A stretch of 64,000 nucleotides of DNA from Pontixanthobacter sp. CEM42 (lineage in GTDB: Bacteria; Pseudomonadota; Alphaproteobacteria; Sphingomonadales; Sphingomonadaceae). The position numbers and the translations under genes were made by a program. This document shows positions 1 to 8,140 of this stretch, piece by piece (position 1 is the first letter of the stretch; the number at the start of each line of letters is the position of its first letter). The stretch lies in NCBI RefSeq assembly GCF_017812015.1, contig NZ_JADQTN010000001.1, forward strand, positions 1,156,501 to 1,220,500, written 5' to 3'. The notes beneath the pieces are model-generated. The model saw nothing but the letters and a program-made list of their open reading frames with translations. It was not told where the DNA came from and did no database searches.

Positions 1-773
1 ATGGGTTCATCTCCGTGGAAATACGGGATGCCCAATCCACCGCCCATGTTGAGCTTCGGCAGAGGTTTGCCGATTTCAGTCGCAAGCTGATCCGCGAGAT
101 CGAGCACATTTGCCTGCGCTTCAATAATCGCATCAGCGCTCAGCGCCTGACTGCCAGTGAAGATATGCAGTCCGCGCCACTCAGCACCTGCAGCAATGAT
201 CTCCTTCGCCAGCGCAGGTACGCGCTTTTGATCGACGCCGAATGGTTTGGCGCCGCCTCCCATCTTCATTCCCGAGCCGCGTAGTTCGAAGTCAGGGTTT
301 ACCCGGATCGCCATTCGCGGGACCGCGCCGATACGTTCAGCGATAGCAATCGCCCGGCGCGCTTCATTTTCGGACTCCAGATTAAGCGTTACTCCTGCAC
401 GCAGAGCAGCTTCCAACTCGTCATCACGCTTACCTGGGCCAGCGAAGCTGATCTTGGTGGGGTCAAGACTGGCCATTTGCGCCATGGTCAGCTCGCCGCT
501 TGAGGCAATATCGAAGCCGTCCACCAGCGTGGCCATATGTTCGAGAACAGGTGCGAAAGGATTGGCTTTAATAGCATAGTTGATGGTGAGCCGATCGGGC
601 ATGGCAGCGCGCAAATCGGCGACGCGCTTGGTTAGATGCTCGCGCGAATAGACGAACAATGGCGTTGCCCCGCCCTGCTCCACCAATTCACGCGCGGTCA
701 TGCCGCCAACGCTTAGCTGACCATCCTTGATGGCATAGCCTGCAGGTATGGGGCCGAGCGGTTTCGGTTTCAT
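1..773 (-). CDS. Exosortase A system-associated pyridoxal-dependent decarboxylase (partial, C-terminus off window)
   Basis: This is a fold-type III PLP decarboxylase of the ornithine/diaminopimelate/arginine decarboxylase group. Reading leftward from an ATG at 773, the frame stays open to the window edge, so about 257 N-terminal residues are present and the C-terminal part is missing. The PLP-lysine motif YAIKAN is visible, as are RVNPDFELRGSGMKMGG and a glycine-rich GGGLGIPYF segment. The start overlaps the stop of the upstream acyl-CoA ligase gene as ATGA, which implies translational coupling. Together with that ligase and the neighbouring ACP and hydrolases it matches the decarboxylase found beside exosortase A genes (TIGR03099 type). 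The substrate is unknown. An ordinary lysA is less likely given the partners. Confidence 0.9.
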   Translation of the reverse strand, partial: MKPKPLGPIPAGYAIKDGQLSVGGMTARELVEQGGATPLFVYSREHLTKRVADLRAAMPDRLTINYAIKANPFAPVLEHMATLVDGFDIASSGELTMAQMASLDPTKISFAGPGKRDDELEAALRAGVTLNLESENEARRAIAIAERIGAVPRMAIRVNPDFELRGSGMKMGGGAKPFGVDQKRVPALAKEIIAAGAEWRGLHIFTGSQALSADAIIEAQANVLDLADQLATEIGKPLPKLNMGGGLGIPYFHGDEP

Positions 774-2335
774 GCCCCGATCTCTTCCATTATCTCTTTG
801 GCAAGGGCCGTCCGGTCGAGCTTTCCATTCGGGTTTAGCGGCATTGCGTCTTTCCAGTGGATCACATGGGGCTGCATAAAGTTGGGAAGCTCCTTAGCCA
901 GCGCTTTGGGCAATTGCGCCTCAGCATCCTCTGCATCATGGGCAGCGCGAACGACAAGGTGTATCGCATGACCAAGCCGATCATTTGTAACACCCAGCGC
1001 TACCGCTTCTGCCACAAGATCAGTTGCCCGCGCTGCGTCTTCGATCTCTTGCGGGCTTATCCGGTTGCCTGCGCTTTTGATCATCGCATCGCGGCGCCCG
1101 ACAAAATAGAGCAAGCCGTCTGCCTCGCGTTTGACCCGGTCGCCGGACCATACTGCTGTTCCGCCATATTCTGAACTTTCCGGCGAAGCTTTGAACCGCT
1201 CTGCCGTCCGTTCGCTATCCTGCCAGTACCCTTGCGCAACCAAAGGCCCGCAATGCACTAGCTCACCCTCTTCGTCCGGATCGGCGACATTGCCATCGTC
1301 ATCGATGACCATGATCTCGGCGAACGGGATGGCACGGCCCATAGACGTCGGGTGGCTCTCAACCAATTCGGGATCAAGGAAGGTCGAACGAAAAGCTTCT
1401 GTCAGACCGTACATGGGAAACAAGCGTGCCTGCGGGAAGATGTCGCGTAAATCTTCGACCAGTTCTTCGGTCAAAGCACCGCCACTGTTGGTTAAACGGC
1501 GCAGGGGTGCACTGGCCTCGGCAGGCCATTCCAGTTCGGTTAATTGCACCCAAAGCGGCGGGACGGCAGCAAGCGTTGTGACACCATACTTTTCGCATGC
1601 TCTCGCGACGTCGCGCGGGAACAGGTAGTCGAGCGGTACAACAGAAGCACCCGCATACCAGCTACTTAGAAGTTGGTTCTGACCATAATCGAAAGATAGT
1701 GGCAGCACGCCCAGCGTGACGTCATCCGGCTCCATTCCGAGATAATATGCCACACTGACGGCTCCCAACCACAGATTGGCATGGCTCAGCATGACGCCTT
1801 TGGGTCGCCCTGTTGAGCCGCTGGTATAGAGGATAGCGCACAGATCGTCGGTATTGGCCTTCGATGCTGACATCGGCTCAGCGACGTCATCTAGCGCGTC
1901 GAGCACATCATTCTCGTCAATCGCTTCGCAGCCTACCGGCAAGTCGCCATCCTCAAGCGAAGCCAAACGCGCCTTAGTACCGAGCAGCATAGCGGCACCG
2001 CTATCGGCCAGAATATGCTTAGCCTGCGTATGCTTAAGCAGCGGATTGATCGGTACATGGACCAACCCCGCCCGCGCCGCCGCCAGCGGCATCAGGCAGG
2101 TTAGCTCATTTTTTGCCGCCCACGTCGCGACCCGCGCGCCCTGCTGAGGCACCCGATCTCTTAACCAGCCACTAAGAAGGGCAACACGGTCCCTTAAGTC
2201 CTTGAAGCTAAGCGTCCGGTTGCGCAGAACCAGCGCCGGGCTATCATCAGCGCCAATCTCGGCGAGGTGATCCAGCGGCTTTGGATCTGGATTGGGCAAA
2301 TTGGGCAATTGTGGCTCCAGCAAGGGAAACGGCAT
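770..2335 (-). CDS. Exosortase A system-associated acyl-CoA ligase (AMP-forming)
   Basis: A 521-residue member of the ANL superfamily, which activates a carboxylate as acyl-AMP and transfers it to CoA or a carrier protein. The P-loop-like motif LYTSGSTGRPKGVMLSH lies near residue 170. MYGLTEA and the C-terminal hinge with SGDRVKREADG and GRRDAMIKSAGNRISPQEIE are also present, ending with the catalytic-lysine region PNGKLDR. Length and neighbours match the exosortase-associated ligase (TIGR03098 type). An acyl carrier protein encoded 1 kb away on the other strand is a plausible acceptor (inference). The start codon lies only two bases from the GTG proposed for the divergent FemAB gene, so a start a little further in cannot be excluded. 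Confidence 0.9.
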   Translation of the reverse strand: MPFPLLEPQLPNLPNPDPKPLDHLAEIGADDSPALVLRNRTLSFKDLRDRVALLSGWLRDRVPQQGARVATWAAKNELTCLMPLAAARAGLVHVPINPLLKHTQAKHILADSGAAMLLGTKARLASLEDGDLPVGCEAIDENDVLDALDDVAEPMSASKANTDDLCAILYTSGSTGRPKGVMLSHANLWLGAVSVAYYLGMEPDDVTLGVLPLSFDYGQNQLLSSWYAGASVVPLDYLFPRDVARACEKYGVTTLAAVPPLWVQLTELEWPAEASAPLRRLTNSGGALTEELVEDLRDIFPQARLFPMYGLTEAFRSTFLDPELVESHPTSMGRAIPFAEIMVIDDDGNVADPDEEGELVHCGPLVAQGYWQDSERTAERFKASPESSEYGGTAVWSGDRVKREADGLLYFVGRRDAMIKSAGNRISPQEIEDAARATDLVAEAVALGVTNDRLGHAIHLVVRAAHDAEDAEAQLPKALAKELPNFMQPHVIHWKDAMPLNPNGKLDRTALAKEIMEEIGA

Positions 2336-2337
2336 TT

Positions 2338-3327
2338 GTGTTGAGCGTCAGCTATCACGACACGGTTAATGTTCTGCAAGGGACGATTGAAAAATCGCGT
2401 GACTTGAATCAAGGGCCTTTTGACCGGGTTGAATGGTTGGAACTGCTGGCGAAGTCTGGTGCCGAGCCACTGATTGCTGTTGCGGAAGACGGCGATACCA
2501 AAGTCGCGCTCCCCTTGATGCGGGATAATGACAGGCTTGAAGCCCTAGCTAACTGGTACAATTTTACATGGCGGCCGCTCCATTCGCACGATCCAGCACT
2601 CCTTGAAACGGTCGCCAGAGGATTGCGCAGCCAAACGCACCGGATTGTGATGTCACCCGTCCCCGATGACGATGGCAGCGCGGCGGCAATCGAAACAGCT
2701 TTTCGCGGCGCAGGGTGGAATGTCCTGCGCGAGCATTGTGATCACAACCATGTTCTGGAAGTGAAAGGTCGTAGTTTCGCAGACTATTGGGCCGAACGCC
2801 CGGGGCGAATGCGCACGACGCTGAAGCGCAAAGCCAAGAAGGTTGATGTCGAGTTGCTAACGCGTTTCGGTGCAGATGCTTGGGCCGAATACGAAGCGGT
2901 CTATGAGGATAGTTGGAAGCCCGAGGAAGGTGATCCAGCGCTTCTGCGAACCTTTGCCGAGCAGGAAGGCGCTGCTGGCCGCATTCGCCTCGCTATAGCG
3001 CGCCATGAAGGCAAAGCTGTCGCCGCCCAGTTCTGGACGGTCGAGGATGGTATCGCCTACATTCACAAACTCTCACATCTCGAAGAGCACAAGGCGCTAT
3101 CTGCCGGAACGACGCTCAGCGCGGCCTTGTTCGAACATGTTATGGACCAAGACAAAGTCGGTCTAATCGACTTTGGCACAGGTAATGATCCCTACAAACG
3201 CGATTGGATGGAGGAGGATCGCCCGCGCTTCCGGATAGACTGCCTTGATCCGCGCCAACCAAAGGCATGGCCCTCCCTCGCCAAACGAATAGTTACCCGG
3301 CTTGCACGCGGTGGCACCGAAAGCTAA
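2338..3327 (+). CDS. FemAB/GNAT-like protein, exosortase A system-associated
   Basis: About 329 residues with a C-terminal acyltransferase-like domain (GNAT / CelD-like, Acetyltransf_6 type). The segment from RPGRMRTTLKRKAKK through IRLAIARHEGKAVAAQFW to FGTGNDPYKRDW is characteristic of the FemAB-like proteins that accompany exosortase systems (TIGR03019 type). Such proteins are thought to transfer an acyl or aminoacyl group, but the substrate is not known. I chose GTG at 2338 because AAGGGAAA lies about ten bases upstream. An in-frame ATG at 2281 would run 55 bases into the opposing ligase gene, and TTG at 2341 is also possible. The gene leads a rightward operon with the ACP and two hydrolases. 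Confidence 0.75.
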   Translation: MLSVSYHDTVNVLQGTIEKSRDLNQGPFDRVEWLELLAKSGAEPLIAVAEDGDTKVALPLMRDNDRLEALANWYNFTWRPLHSHDPALLETVARGLRSQTHRIVMSPVPDDDGSAAAIETAFRGAGWNVLREHCDHNHVLEVKGRSFADYWAERPGRMRTTLKRKAKKVDVELLTRFGADAWAEYEAVYEDSWKPEEGDPALLRTFAEQEGAAGRIRLAIARHEGKAVAAQFWTVEDGIAYIHKLSHLEEHKALSAGTTLSAALFEHVMDQDKVGLIDFGTGNDPYKRDWMEEDRPRFRIDCLDPRQPKAWPSLAKRIVTRLARGGTES

Positions 3328-3361
3328 GGGCAGCGCCGCACTTGCAGGGGAAAGCACGCAT

Positions 3362-3703
3362 ATGGATCGCGAGCCCGTGACAGACGGTACCGAGAATACT
3401 CCGACCGAAGACAGCGAAGCGCCAAGCGGCCTCGCGCCCAGTCGCCATGCGATTGATGTACAATTGCGCTCAATCCTATGCGATGTGCTTGGCCTCGATA
3501 GCGATGATGTCGAGCAATTCGACAACGACACCGGCCTGTTCGGTCACCTTCCCGAGCTCGATTCCATGGCAGTCGCAGGTTTGCTGACCGAGATGGAAGA
3601 CCGGATGGATATCATTATCGAAGATGATGATGTCGATGGTGAAATGCTGGAAACCTATGGCGGGCTGCTTACCTTCGCCGAGGCCAAAGTCATCGAGGGC
3701 TGA
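3362..3703 (+). CDS. Acyl carrier protein, exosortase A system-associated
   Basis: A 113-residue acyl carrier protein. The motif LPELDSM contains Ser68, the expected 4'-phosphopantetheine attachment site, inside a four-helix-type acidic domain (about residues 30-105). The first 28 residues are a low-complexity acidic, Ser/Thr/Pro-rich leader. The start at 3362 is supported by AGGGGAAA about nine bases upstream; an upstream in-frame start at 3302 would overlap the preceding gene. The gene sits between the FemAB-like gene and hydrolase 2, and is probably the carrier loaded by the divergently encoded acyl-CoA ligase (inference from association). Confidence 0.88.
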   Translation: MDREPVTDGTENTPTEDSEAPSGLAPSRHAIDVQLRSILCDVLGLDSDDVEQFDNDTGLFGHLPELDSMAVAGLLTEMEDRMDIIIEDDDVDGEMLETYGGLLTFAEAKVIEG

Positions 3704-3706
3704 TCA

Positions 3707-4393
3707 GTGCGTAGCTTCGCACAATGGCCCGCCCCACTATCGGGCGGTGGCACAAGCGAAGAGCAAGCGCTGACGTTCAATCAGGGACGCGAGCAGCGGC
3801 TCTTGGTTCTCCCTGCTTTATTCGATGAGGCCAACAAGCTGCGGCGGCAGACAGTGGAAGTGATGCACCGTCTGGACCTATCGGGCATCGACAGTTTTCT
3901 GCCCGATTTGCCCGGTTGCAATGAAAGTGCCCAGCCACTTGAAGCGCAGACGCTTGAGAGCTGGCGCGAAACAGCCGTTGCTGCTGCCAAGTATTTTGAC
4001 GCGACGCACCTGCTGACTATTCGCAGCGGCGCTTTGCTCGCACCCGGTGGGTTACCCGGCTGGCGGTATGCACCGCATGGCGGTAAGCAATTGCTACGAT
4101 CAATGCTGCGCGCCCGCACCATCGCCGCGCGCGAAGCAGGTCGCGAGGAAACCATCGCAGACCTTGATGCGACTGGCCGAGCTGATGGCATTGAGCTGGC
4201 AGGATGGCAATTAGGTGCAGAACTGTTCTCTGCTCTGTCGGACTCCAAGACGCCCGCAAGCGAAACGCTAGCAGATATTCCAAGCGATGCTGTACCCGGC
4301 GCTGGCCTTTGGCTCCGCGCGGAGCCGGACGAAGATCCGGAACAATCAGACGCCATCGCAGCCATCATCGCGATCGCATTGTCCGAATCATGA
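3707..4393 (+). CDS. Exosortase A system-associated hydrolase 2 (alpha/beta-hydrolase-like)
   Basis: A 228-residue alpha/beta-hydrolase-like protein starting at GTG 3707, three bases after the ACP stop. Segments such as PALFDEANKLRRQ, LPDLPGCNES, IRSGALLAPGG and GGKQLLRSMLRAR line up with the pattern I know for exosortase-associated hydrolase 2 (TIGR03101 type). A normal GxSxG nucleophile elbow is not preserved: the corresponding stretch reads TIRSGA, so catalytic activity cannot be assumed. The stop overlaps the start of hydrolase 1 as ATGA, indicating coupled expression. Its role in the exosortase/EPS system is unknown. Confidence 0.75.
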   Translation: MRSFAQWPAPLSGGGTSEEQALTFNQGREQRLLVLPALFDEANKLRRQTVEVMHRLDLSGIDSFLPDLPGCNESAQPLEAQTLESWRETAVAAAKYFDATHLLTIRSGALLAPGGLPGWRYAPHGGKQLLRSMLRARTIAAREAGREETIADLDATGRADGIELAGWQLGAELFSALSDSKTPASETLADIPSDAVPGAGLWLRAEPDEDPEQSDAIAAIIAIALSES

Positions 4394-5166
4394 GCCGCCT
4401 TTCGCTCACCTTTGAATGCCAAGGCAGTTGCCTAGCCGGGACGTTCGACACTGCGCCCGGTACCACAGGTCTCTTGATTGTGTCAGGCGGCAATGAAGTG
4501 CGCGCTGGTACATTCTCCGGACAAGCCAAGCTGGCAGCGAAACTTGCAGGCGCTGGCTTCCCGGTCTTTCGCTTTGACAGACGCGGGATTGGTGACAGCG
4601 ACGGAGAAAATCGCGGTTTCACGAAGAGCCGGAAAGACATCGCCGCCGCTATCGAGGCATTCCGCGCAATCAATCCGCAAATGACGCGCGTTATTGGCTT
4701 CGGCAATTGCGATGCAGCGAGCGCGTTGATGCTGGCCGGTGGTACCGATCTGGACGGGCTGATCCTGTCCAACCCGTGGACTATCGAAGATGAAAGCGAT
4801 GATACGCCGCCGCCGAGCGCAGTGCGGTCTCGCTATGTCGAAAAACTCAAGAACCCCAAAGAGATCTGGCGGCTGCTCACTGGCGGTGTTGATCTGCGAA
4901 AACTGTTTGGCGGTCTCAAACAAGCTGCAAGTGGTTCGTCCGAGACCACCGGTTTGGCACAGGATATGGCGGCGGGCATTGCTGCCTACGACAAACCCGT
5001 CAGCATTCTTCTGGCCAGCAGCGACCGGACGGCTCAAGTCTTTCTGGAAAATTGGAACGCCAATGATCCGCGCATCCGCAGCTGCGAGGGTGCCTCTCAC
5101 GCCTATGTTGAGCCACATGCTCGCGAGTGGCTGGAACAGCAAATTTTGGAAGTGCTACGCGCTTGA
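4390..5166 (+). CDS. Exosortase A system-associated hydrolase 1 (alpha/beta hydrolase)
   Basis: A 258-residue alpha/beta hydrolase. The N-terminal part has LIVSGGNEVRAGTFSGQ followed by FRFDRRGIGDSDG, the signature of exosortase-associated hydrolase 1 (TIGR03100 type). IGFGNCDAASALM occupies the nucleophile-elbow position with Cys or Asp in place of Ser, and a late His (ASHAYVEPHA) could complete a triad. The ATG at 4390 overlaps the hydrolase 2 stop; an upstream frame extension from 4204 is only overlap with that gene. The 3' end overlaps the convergent RNA methyltransferase gene by 12 bases. This is the last gene of the rightward part of the locus. Confidence 0.85.
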   Translation: MSRLSLTFECQGSCLAGTFDTAPGTTGLLIVSGGNEVRAGTFSGQAKLAAKLAGAGFPVFRFDRRGIGDSDGENRGFTKSRKDIAAAIEAFRAINPQMTRVIGFGNCDAASALMLAGGTDLDGLILSNPWTIEDESDDTPPPSAVRSRYVEKLKNPKEIWRLLTGGVDLRKLFGGLKQAASGSSETTGLAQDMAAGIAAYDKPVSILLASSDRTAQVFLENWNANDPRIRSCEGASHAYVEPHAREWLEQQILEVLRA

Positions 5167-6360
5167 GCGGACAAACAGACTGCTAAGCTCAACATGCGTT
5201 GACCAGCGGAATTGACCGACCGGACGCAATTTCTCAAGCCGATATCCACCCTCAATCAGCTTTCTGGCATCGCGTGCCCAGCTTGATGGGTTGCAACTGA
5301 TATAGACTACTTTTTCCACTGTGCTTTCGGCCAGCAATTCGATCTGATCGCGAGCGCCAGCCCTGGGAGGATCAAGCAATATCGCACTGAATTTGTTGAG
5401 TTCCTCCAATTGTAGCGGGTTGCGAAACAGATCGCGGTGGATCGAATGGACTGGCTTACCCGTAACGCGCGCTGCCATCAGACAGGCCATATGCGTATCG
5501 CGCGCTGCCTCCGCCGCAAGCACCTTGGTCTTACCAGCTAAAGCAAATGCAAAGGTACCTAACCCGGAAAACAGATCGGCCATCGTGTGCGCATCGGCCA
5601 ACCATGCCTTGGCGTCGCCGACAAGCACATCCTCGCCATCCTGCGTTGCCTGCAAGAAACCGCCGGACGGAAAACCGACGGGAACCCCTGATAGGGTTAC
5701 GGTAACGGGGTCAGGCTCCCACAATGTCTCGGGACCATAGCCTTGATCCAGCGTTAGCCGCGCCAGTCTCTGATCACGCGCAAAGTCGAGAATCGTTTCA
5801 GTCTGCTCGAGCCCTTCAATTGGCAGGTTCTTGAGCGAGCAATCGACGCCTTGGTCGGTTTCAGCCAGTTCAATATCGACCGCGAACTTGCCTTTGCGGC
5901 GCGCCAGGATTGCTCTCAGTGCTTCAACAGTCCCAAACAATTTTTCTGACAGGATATGGCATTCAGTCAGACCGACCACCTTATGCGAGCCGGCCTCACG
6001 AAAGCCGATCAGCGGCTTCCCGCCCTGGCTAAGCGCCTGCAATGTGGCGCGGCGACGACTCCTTGGCGGCGACAGATGCGTTGGCAGCAATTTACCGACA
6101 GCAATATCTTGCCCCTCGGCGGCGTTGGCCACGCGCGACGTCACAAAATCGCGAAGGCTTTCCTCGTCAATATGCTGCAACTGGCAGCCGCCGCATTTGC
6201 CGAAGTGGCGACATGCTGGAGCGATATGATGCGGGCCATGCTGTAAAGTGCCATCGTCTTGCAGGATATCACCCGGCGCTGCCCCGGAAACGTGGCGGCC
6301 ATCGGCGGTAATGCCATCGCCTTTGGCAGCGATACGGACGATTTCGGATGAAGTACTCAC
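5155..6360 (-). CDS. Class I SAM-dependent RNA (uracil-5-)methyltransferase, RumA/TrmA family
   Basis: A 401-residue enzyme expected to methylate uracil C5 in rRNA or tRNA. It has a short N-terminal TRAM-like stretch, an Fe-S cysteine motif CRHFGKCGGC (C-x5-C-x2-C), a SAM-binding loop ADLFSGLGTFAFALA and the catalytic-Cys region YISCNPSSWARD. It ends with the FRWSTHVELSSLF motif typical of the family. The start is GTG at 6360, overlapping the stop of the upstream NAD(P)HX gene as GTGA; a longer in-frame extension upstream is only overlap with that gene. Which uracil is modified (RlmC, RlmD or TrmA type) cannot be told from the sequence by eye. Confidence 0.9.
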   Translation of the reverse strand: MSTSSEIVRIAAKGDGITADGRHVSGAAPGDILQDDGTLQHGPHHIAPACRHFGKCGGCQLQHIDEESLRDFVTSRVANAAEGQDIAVGKLLPTHLSPPRSRRRATLQALSQGGKPLIGFREAGSHKVVGLTECHILSEKLFGTVEALRAILARRKGKFAVDIELAETDQGVDCSLKNLPIEGLEQTETILDFARDQRLARLTLDQGYGPETLWEPDPVTVTLSGVPVGFPSGGFLQATQDGEDVLVGDAKAWLADAHTMADLFSGLGTFAFALAGKTKVLAAEAARDTHMACLMAARVTGKPVHSIHRDLFRNPLQLEELNKFSAILLDPPRAGARDQIELLAESTVEKVVYISCNPSSWARDARKLIEGGYRLEKLRPVGQFRWSTHVELSSLFVRSSA

Positions 6361-7766
6361 AGGCAGGCCGCGTAGGCGTCTGCTACCTTTCCGGCAAGCT
6401 CTGTCGCAGTGAAGGCTGTTCCGGATAGACGTGCCGCCTCCGAATGGAGCCACACAGCCTGACAGGCCGCCTCGAACGGTTCTGCGCCGGTAGCTAGCCT
6501 GCTCACCGCAATTCCGGCGAGGACATCGCCTGTGCCAGCAGTCGAGAGCCAACTGGACGCTGGCCTTGCCAGGGCTGTTCTACCATCGGGCGCGGCAATG
6601 ATCGTGTCCGGTCCTTTGGCCACGATTACCATCCCGCTTGCTTTGGCCAGTGCCTGGGCTTTTTCGCGCTTACTTTTCGCAATCACCGCGAATGATCGGC
6701 ACAATTGCTCCAGTTCGCCCTCATGTGGTGTCGCGATGTAGATTCCATCCTCGCGCAACATATCGGGCGTCAAAATTGTCAACGCATCGGCATCGAGGAC
6801 CGCTGTCCGACACCATGCCAGCGTAGTCCGCAACGCCGCGCTTGCTTCATCACTGCGGCCGAGACCCGGGCCTACAAGAACTGCGCCGATCCGTTTGTCG
6901 CCCAACGCGACGTCCAGAATCTTTCGATCAACCACCAGATCTGCAGGCACGGCACGTTCCATCCGCTCGCTCAACAGCTTCACATAGCCTGCACCGGCAT
7001 GCATCGCTGCTTTGCATGACAAGAACGCTGCACCCGGCATTTCACCACCAACAACCGCACACAGCCCTCGCGTATATTTGTGTGCGTCCGGCGCGGGAGC
7101 CGCCAGCACCGGCCTGCCAACCAGTGCGGCTGACTCGGTCGGGGCGGTAATACCGATTGGCACCAGCTTGCGCTCGCCCATGGTTCCGCAGGCCGGCATC
7201 GTCCAATGGGCATATTTCCATGCACCCAATGCCAGTGTCAGCGTGTTCTCAGGCAGGTTATCATTCAGGGTCTCACCGCTATCGCTTGCGATGCCAGAGG
7301 GTAGATCAATAGCAATCCTATACCGATGCCGCGAGGCAAGATCGCGCAGCAACAACAGCAATTCTGCCGAAAGAGGTCGTGAAAGGCCTGAGCCAAACAG
7401 ACAATCGACCAGAACCGCACCGTCGATCCCTTTTCCCGAGGTGGCTGCCGTGCCTTTGTAAGCCCGCCGCGCATTCATTGCCGCTGGTGTCTTTGGTGCC
7501 ATCGGCGCGACGACATTCACTGGCAGGCCGCGCGCGCGCAAAACTTCAGCAATTACATAGCCATCGCCGCCATTATTACCGGGACCGCACAGCACCGTCA
7601 CAGACCGCCCGGCGGCAATCCGCCAGACCCATTCGGCTGCACCAATGCCAGCAATTTGCATCAATTCATCGACGCTTGATCCCGCATCGATCAGCGCCTG
7701 TTCCGCCGCGAGCATCTGCGCGGCGGTGAGTACGGGCTCACTCGGCCGCTTCATCCGCACCGGCAT
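6357..7766 (-). CDS. Bifunctional NAD(P)HX epimerase / ADP-dependent NAD(P)HX dehydratase
   Basis: A 469-residue two-domain repair enzyme. The N-terminal YjeF/NnrE domain (about 1-200) epimerises hydrated NAD(P)H and shows CGPGNNGGDGYVIAEVL. The C-terminal NnrD domain (about 220-469), a ribokinase-fold dehydratase, shows VGPGLGRS, VLDADAL, ATPHEGE and the AGTGDVLAG loop. The start at 7766 is preferred because AGGAAA lies about eight bases upstream; an internal Met at 7754 is an alternative. The 5' end overlaps the preceding lipoprotein gene by 29 bases and the 3' end overlaps the methyltransferase gene, so the three are probably co-transcribed. Confidence 0.93.
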   Translation of the reverse strand: MPVRMKRPSEPVLTAAQMLAAEQALIDAGSSVDELMQIAGIGAAEWVWRIAAGRSVTVLCGPGNNGGDGYVIAEVLRARGLPVNVVAPMAPKTPAAMNARRAYKGTAATSGKGIDGAVLVDCLFGSGLSRPLSAELLLLLRDLASRHRYRIAIDLPSGIASDSGETLNDNLPENTLTLALGAWKYAHWTMPACGTMGERKLVPIGITAPTESAALVGRPVLAAPAPDAHKYTRGLCAVVGGEMPGAAFLSCKAAMHAGAGYVKLLSERMERAVPADLVVDRKILDVALGDKRIGAVLVGPGLGRSDEASAALRTTLAWCRTAVLDADALTILTPDMLREDGIYIATPHEGELEQLCRSFAVIAKSKREKAQALAKASGMVIVAKGPDTIIAAPDGRTALARPASSWLSTAGTGDVLAGIAVSRLATGAEPFEAACQAVWLHSEAARLSGTAFTATELAGKVADAYAACL

Positions 7767-8139
7767 CTGGTGTTTCCTGGCCGCTGACATTGGCAGTAAA
7801 GCGATAACGATCAGCACCAACGCTGATCTCCAGAATATCGCCATCAAGCATCCGCGTCATCTGGTCAGCGCCATCCAGCTCAATCAGGCCGCGCCCGTCA
7901 TCAAGCTGCGCAAAACGCCGGAAACCGCCATCTGGATGACGCACGATAAGCTGCTTCTGACCATCCACATCTTCTCGCTCGACCAGACAGTCGGGACCGA
8001 ACTGGCTACCGTCGCCCAGCGCGCATTCGACCATCTGAGCGCCCTCTTCCGCCTGTGGTTGATCCACATCAGGAGAGGAGCATGCACTAGCACCGACCAG
8101 CAAAGCCGAAACGGTTAGAATTCGGGAAGTGACAGTCAC
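7738..8139 (-). CDS. Small putative lipoprotein of unknown function
   Basis: A 133-residue protein with an N-terminal signal and a lipobox-like LVGASAC, so Cys20 is probably lipidated. The mature part is acidic, containing VECALGDGSQFGPDC, HPDGGFRRFAQLDDGRG and LEISVGADRYRF, with an Asp/Glu/Ala-rich tail. I do not recognise a named domain. It begins one base after the ilvD stop and overlaps the NAD(P)HX enzyme gene, so it is carried in a housekeeping operon. Envelope location is inferred from the signal only. Confidence 0.75.
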   Translation of the reverse strand: MTVTSRILTVSALLVGASACSSPDVDQPQAEEGAQMVECALGDGSQFGPDCLVEREDVDGQKQLIVRHPDGGFRRFAQLDDGRGLIELDGADQMTRMLDGDILEISVGADRYRFTANVSGQETPDAGADEAAE

Positions 8140-8140
8140 A

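Noticed and set aside
4204-4389. Longer N-terminus for hydrolase 1
   Set aside because: The extra 62 codons overlap hydrolase 2 and read as arginine-rich nonsense; homology starts at 4390.
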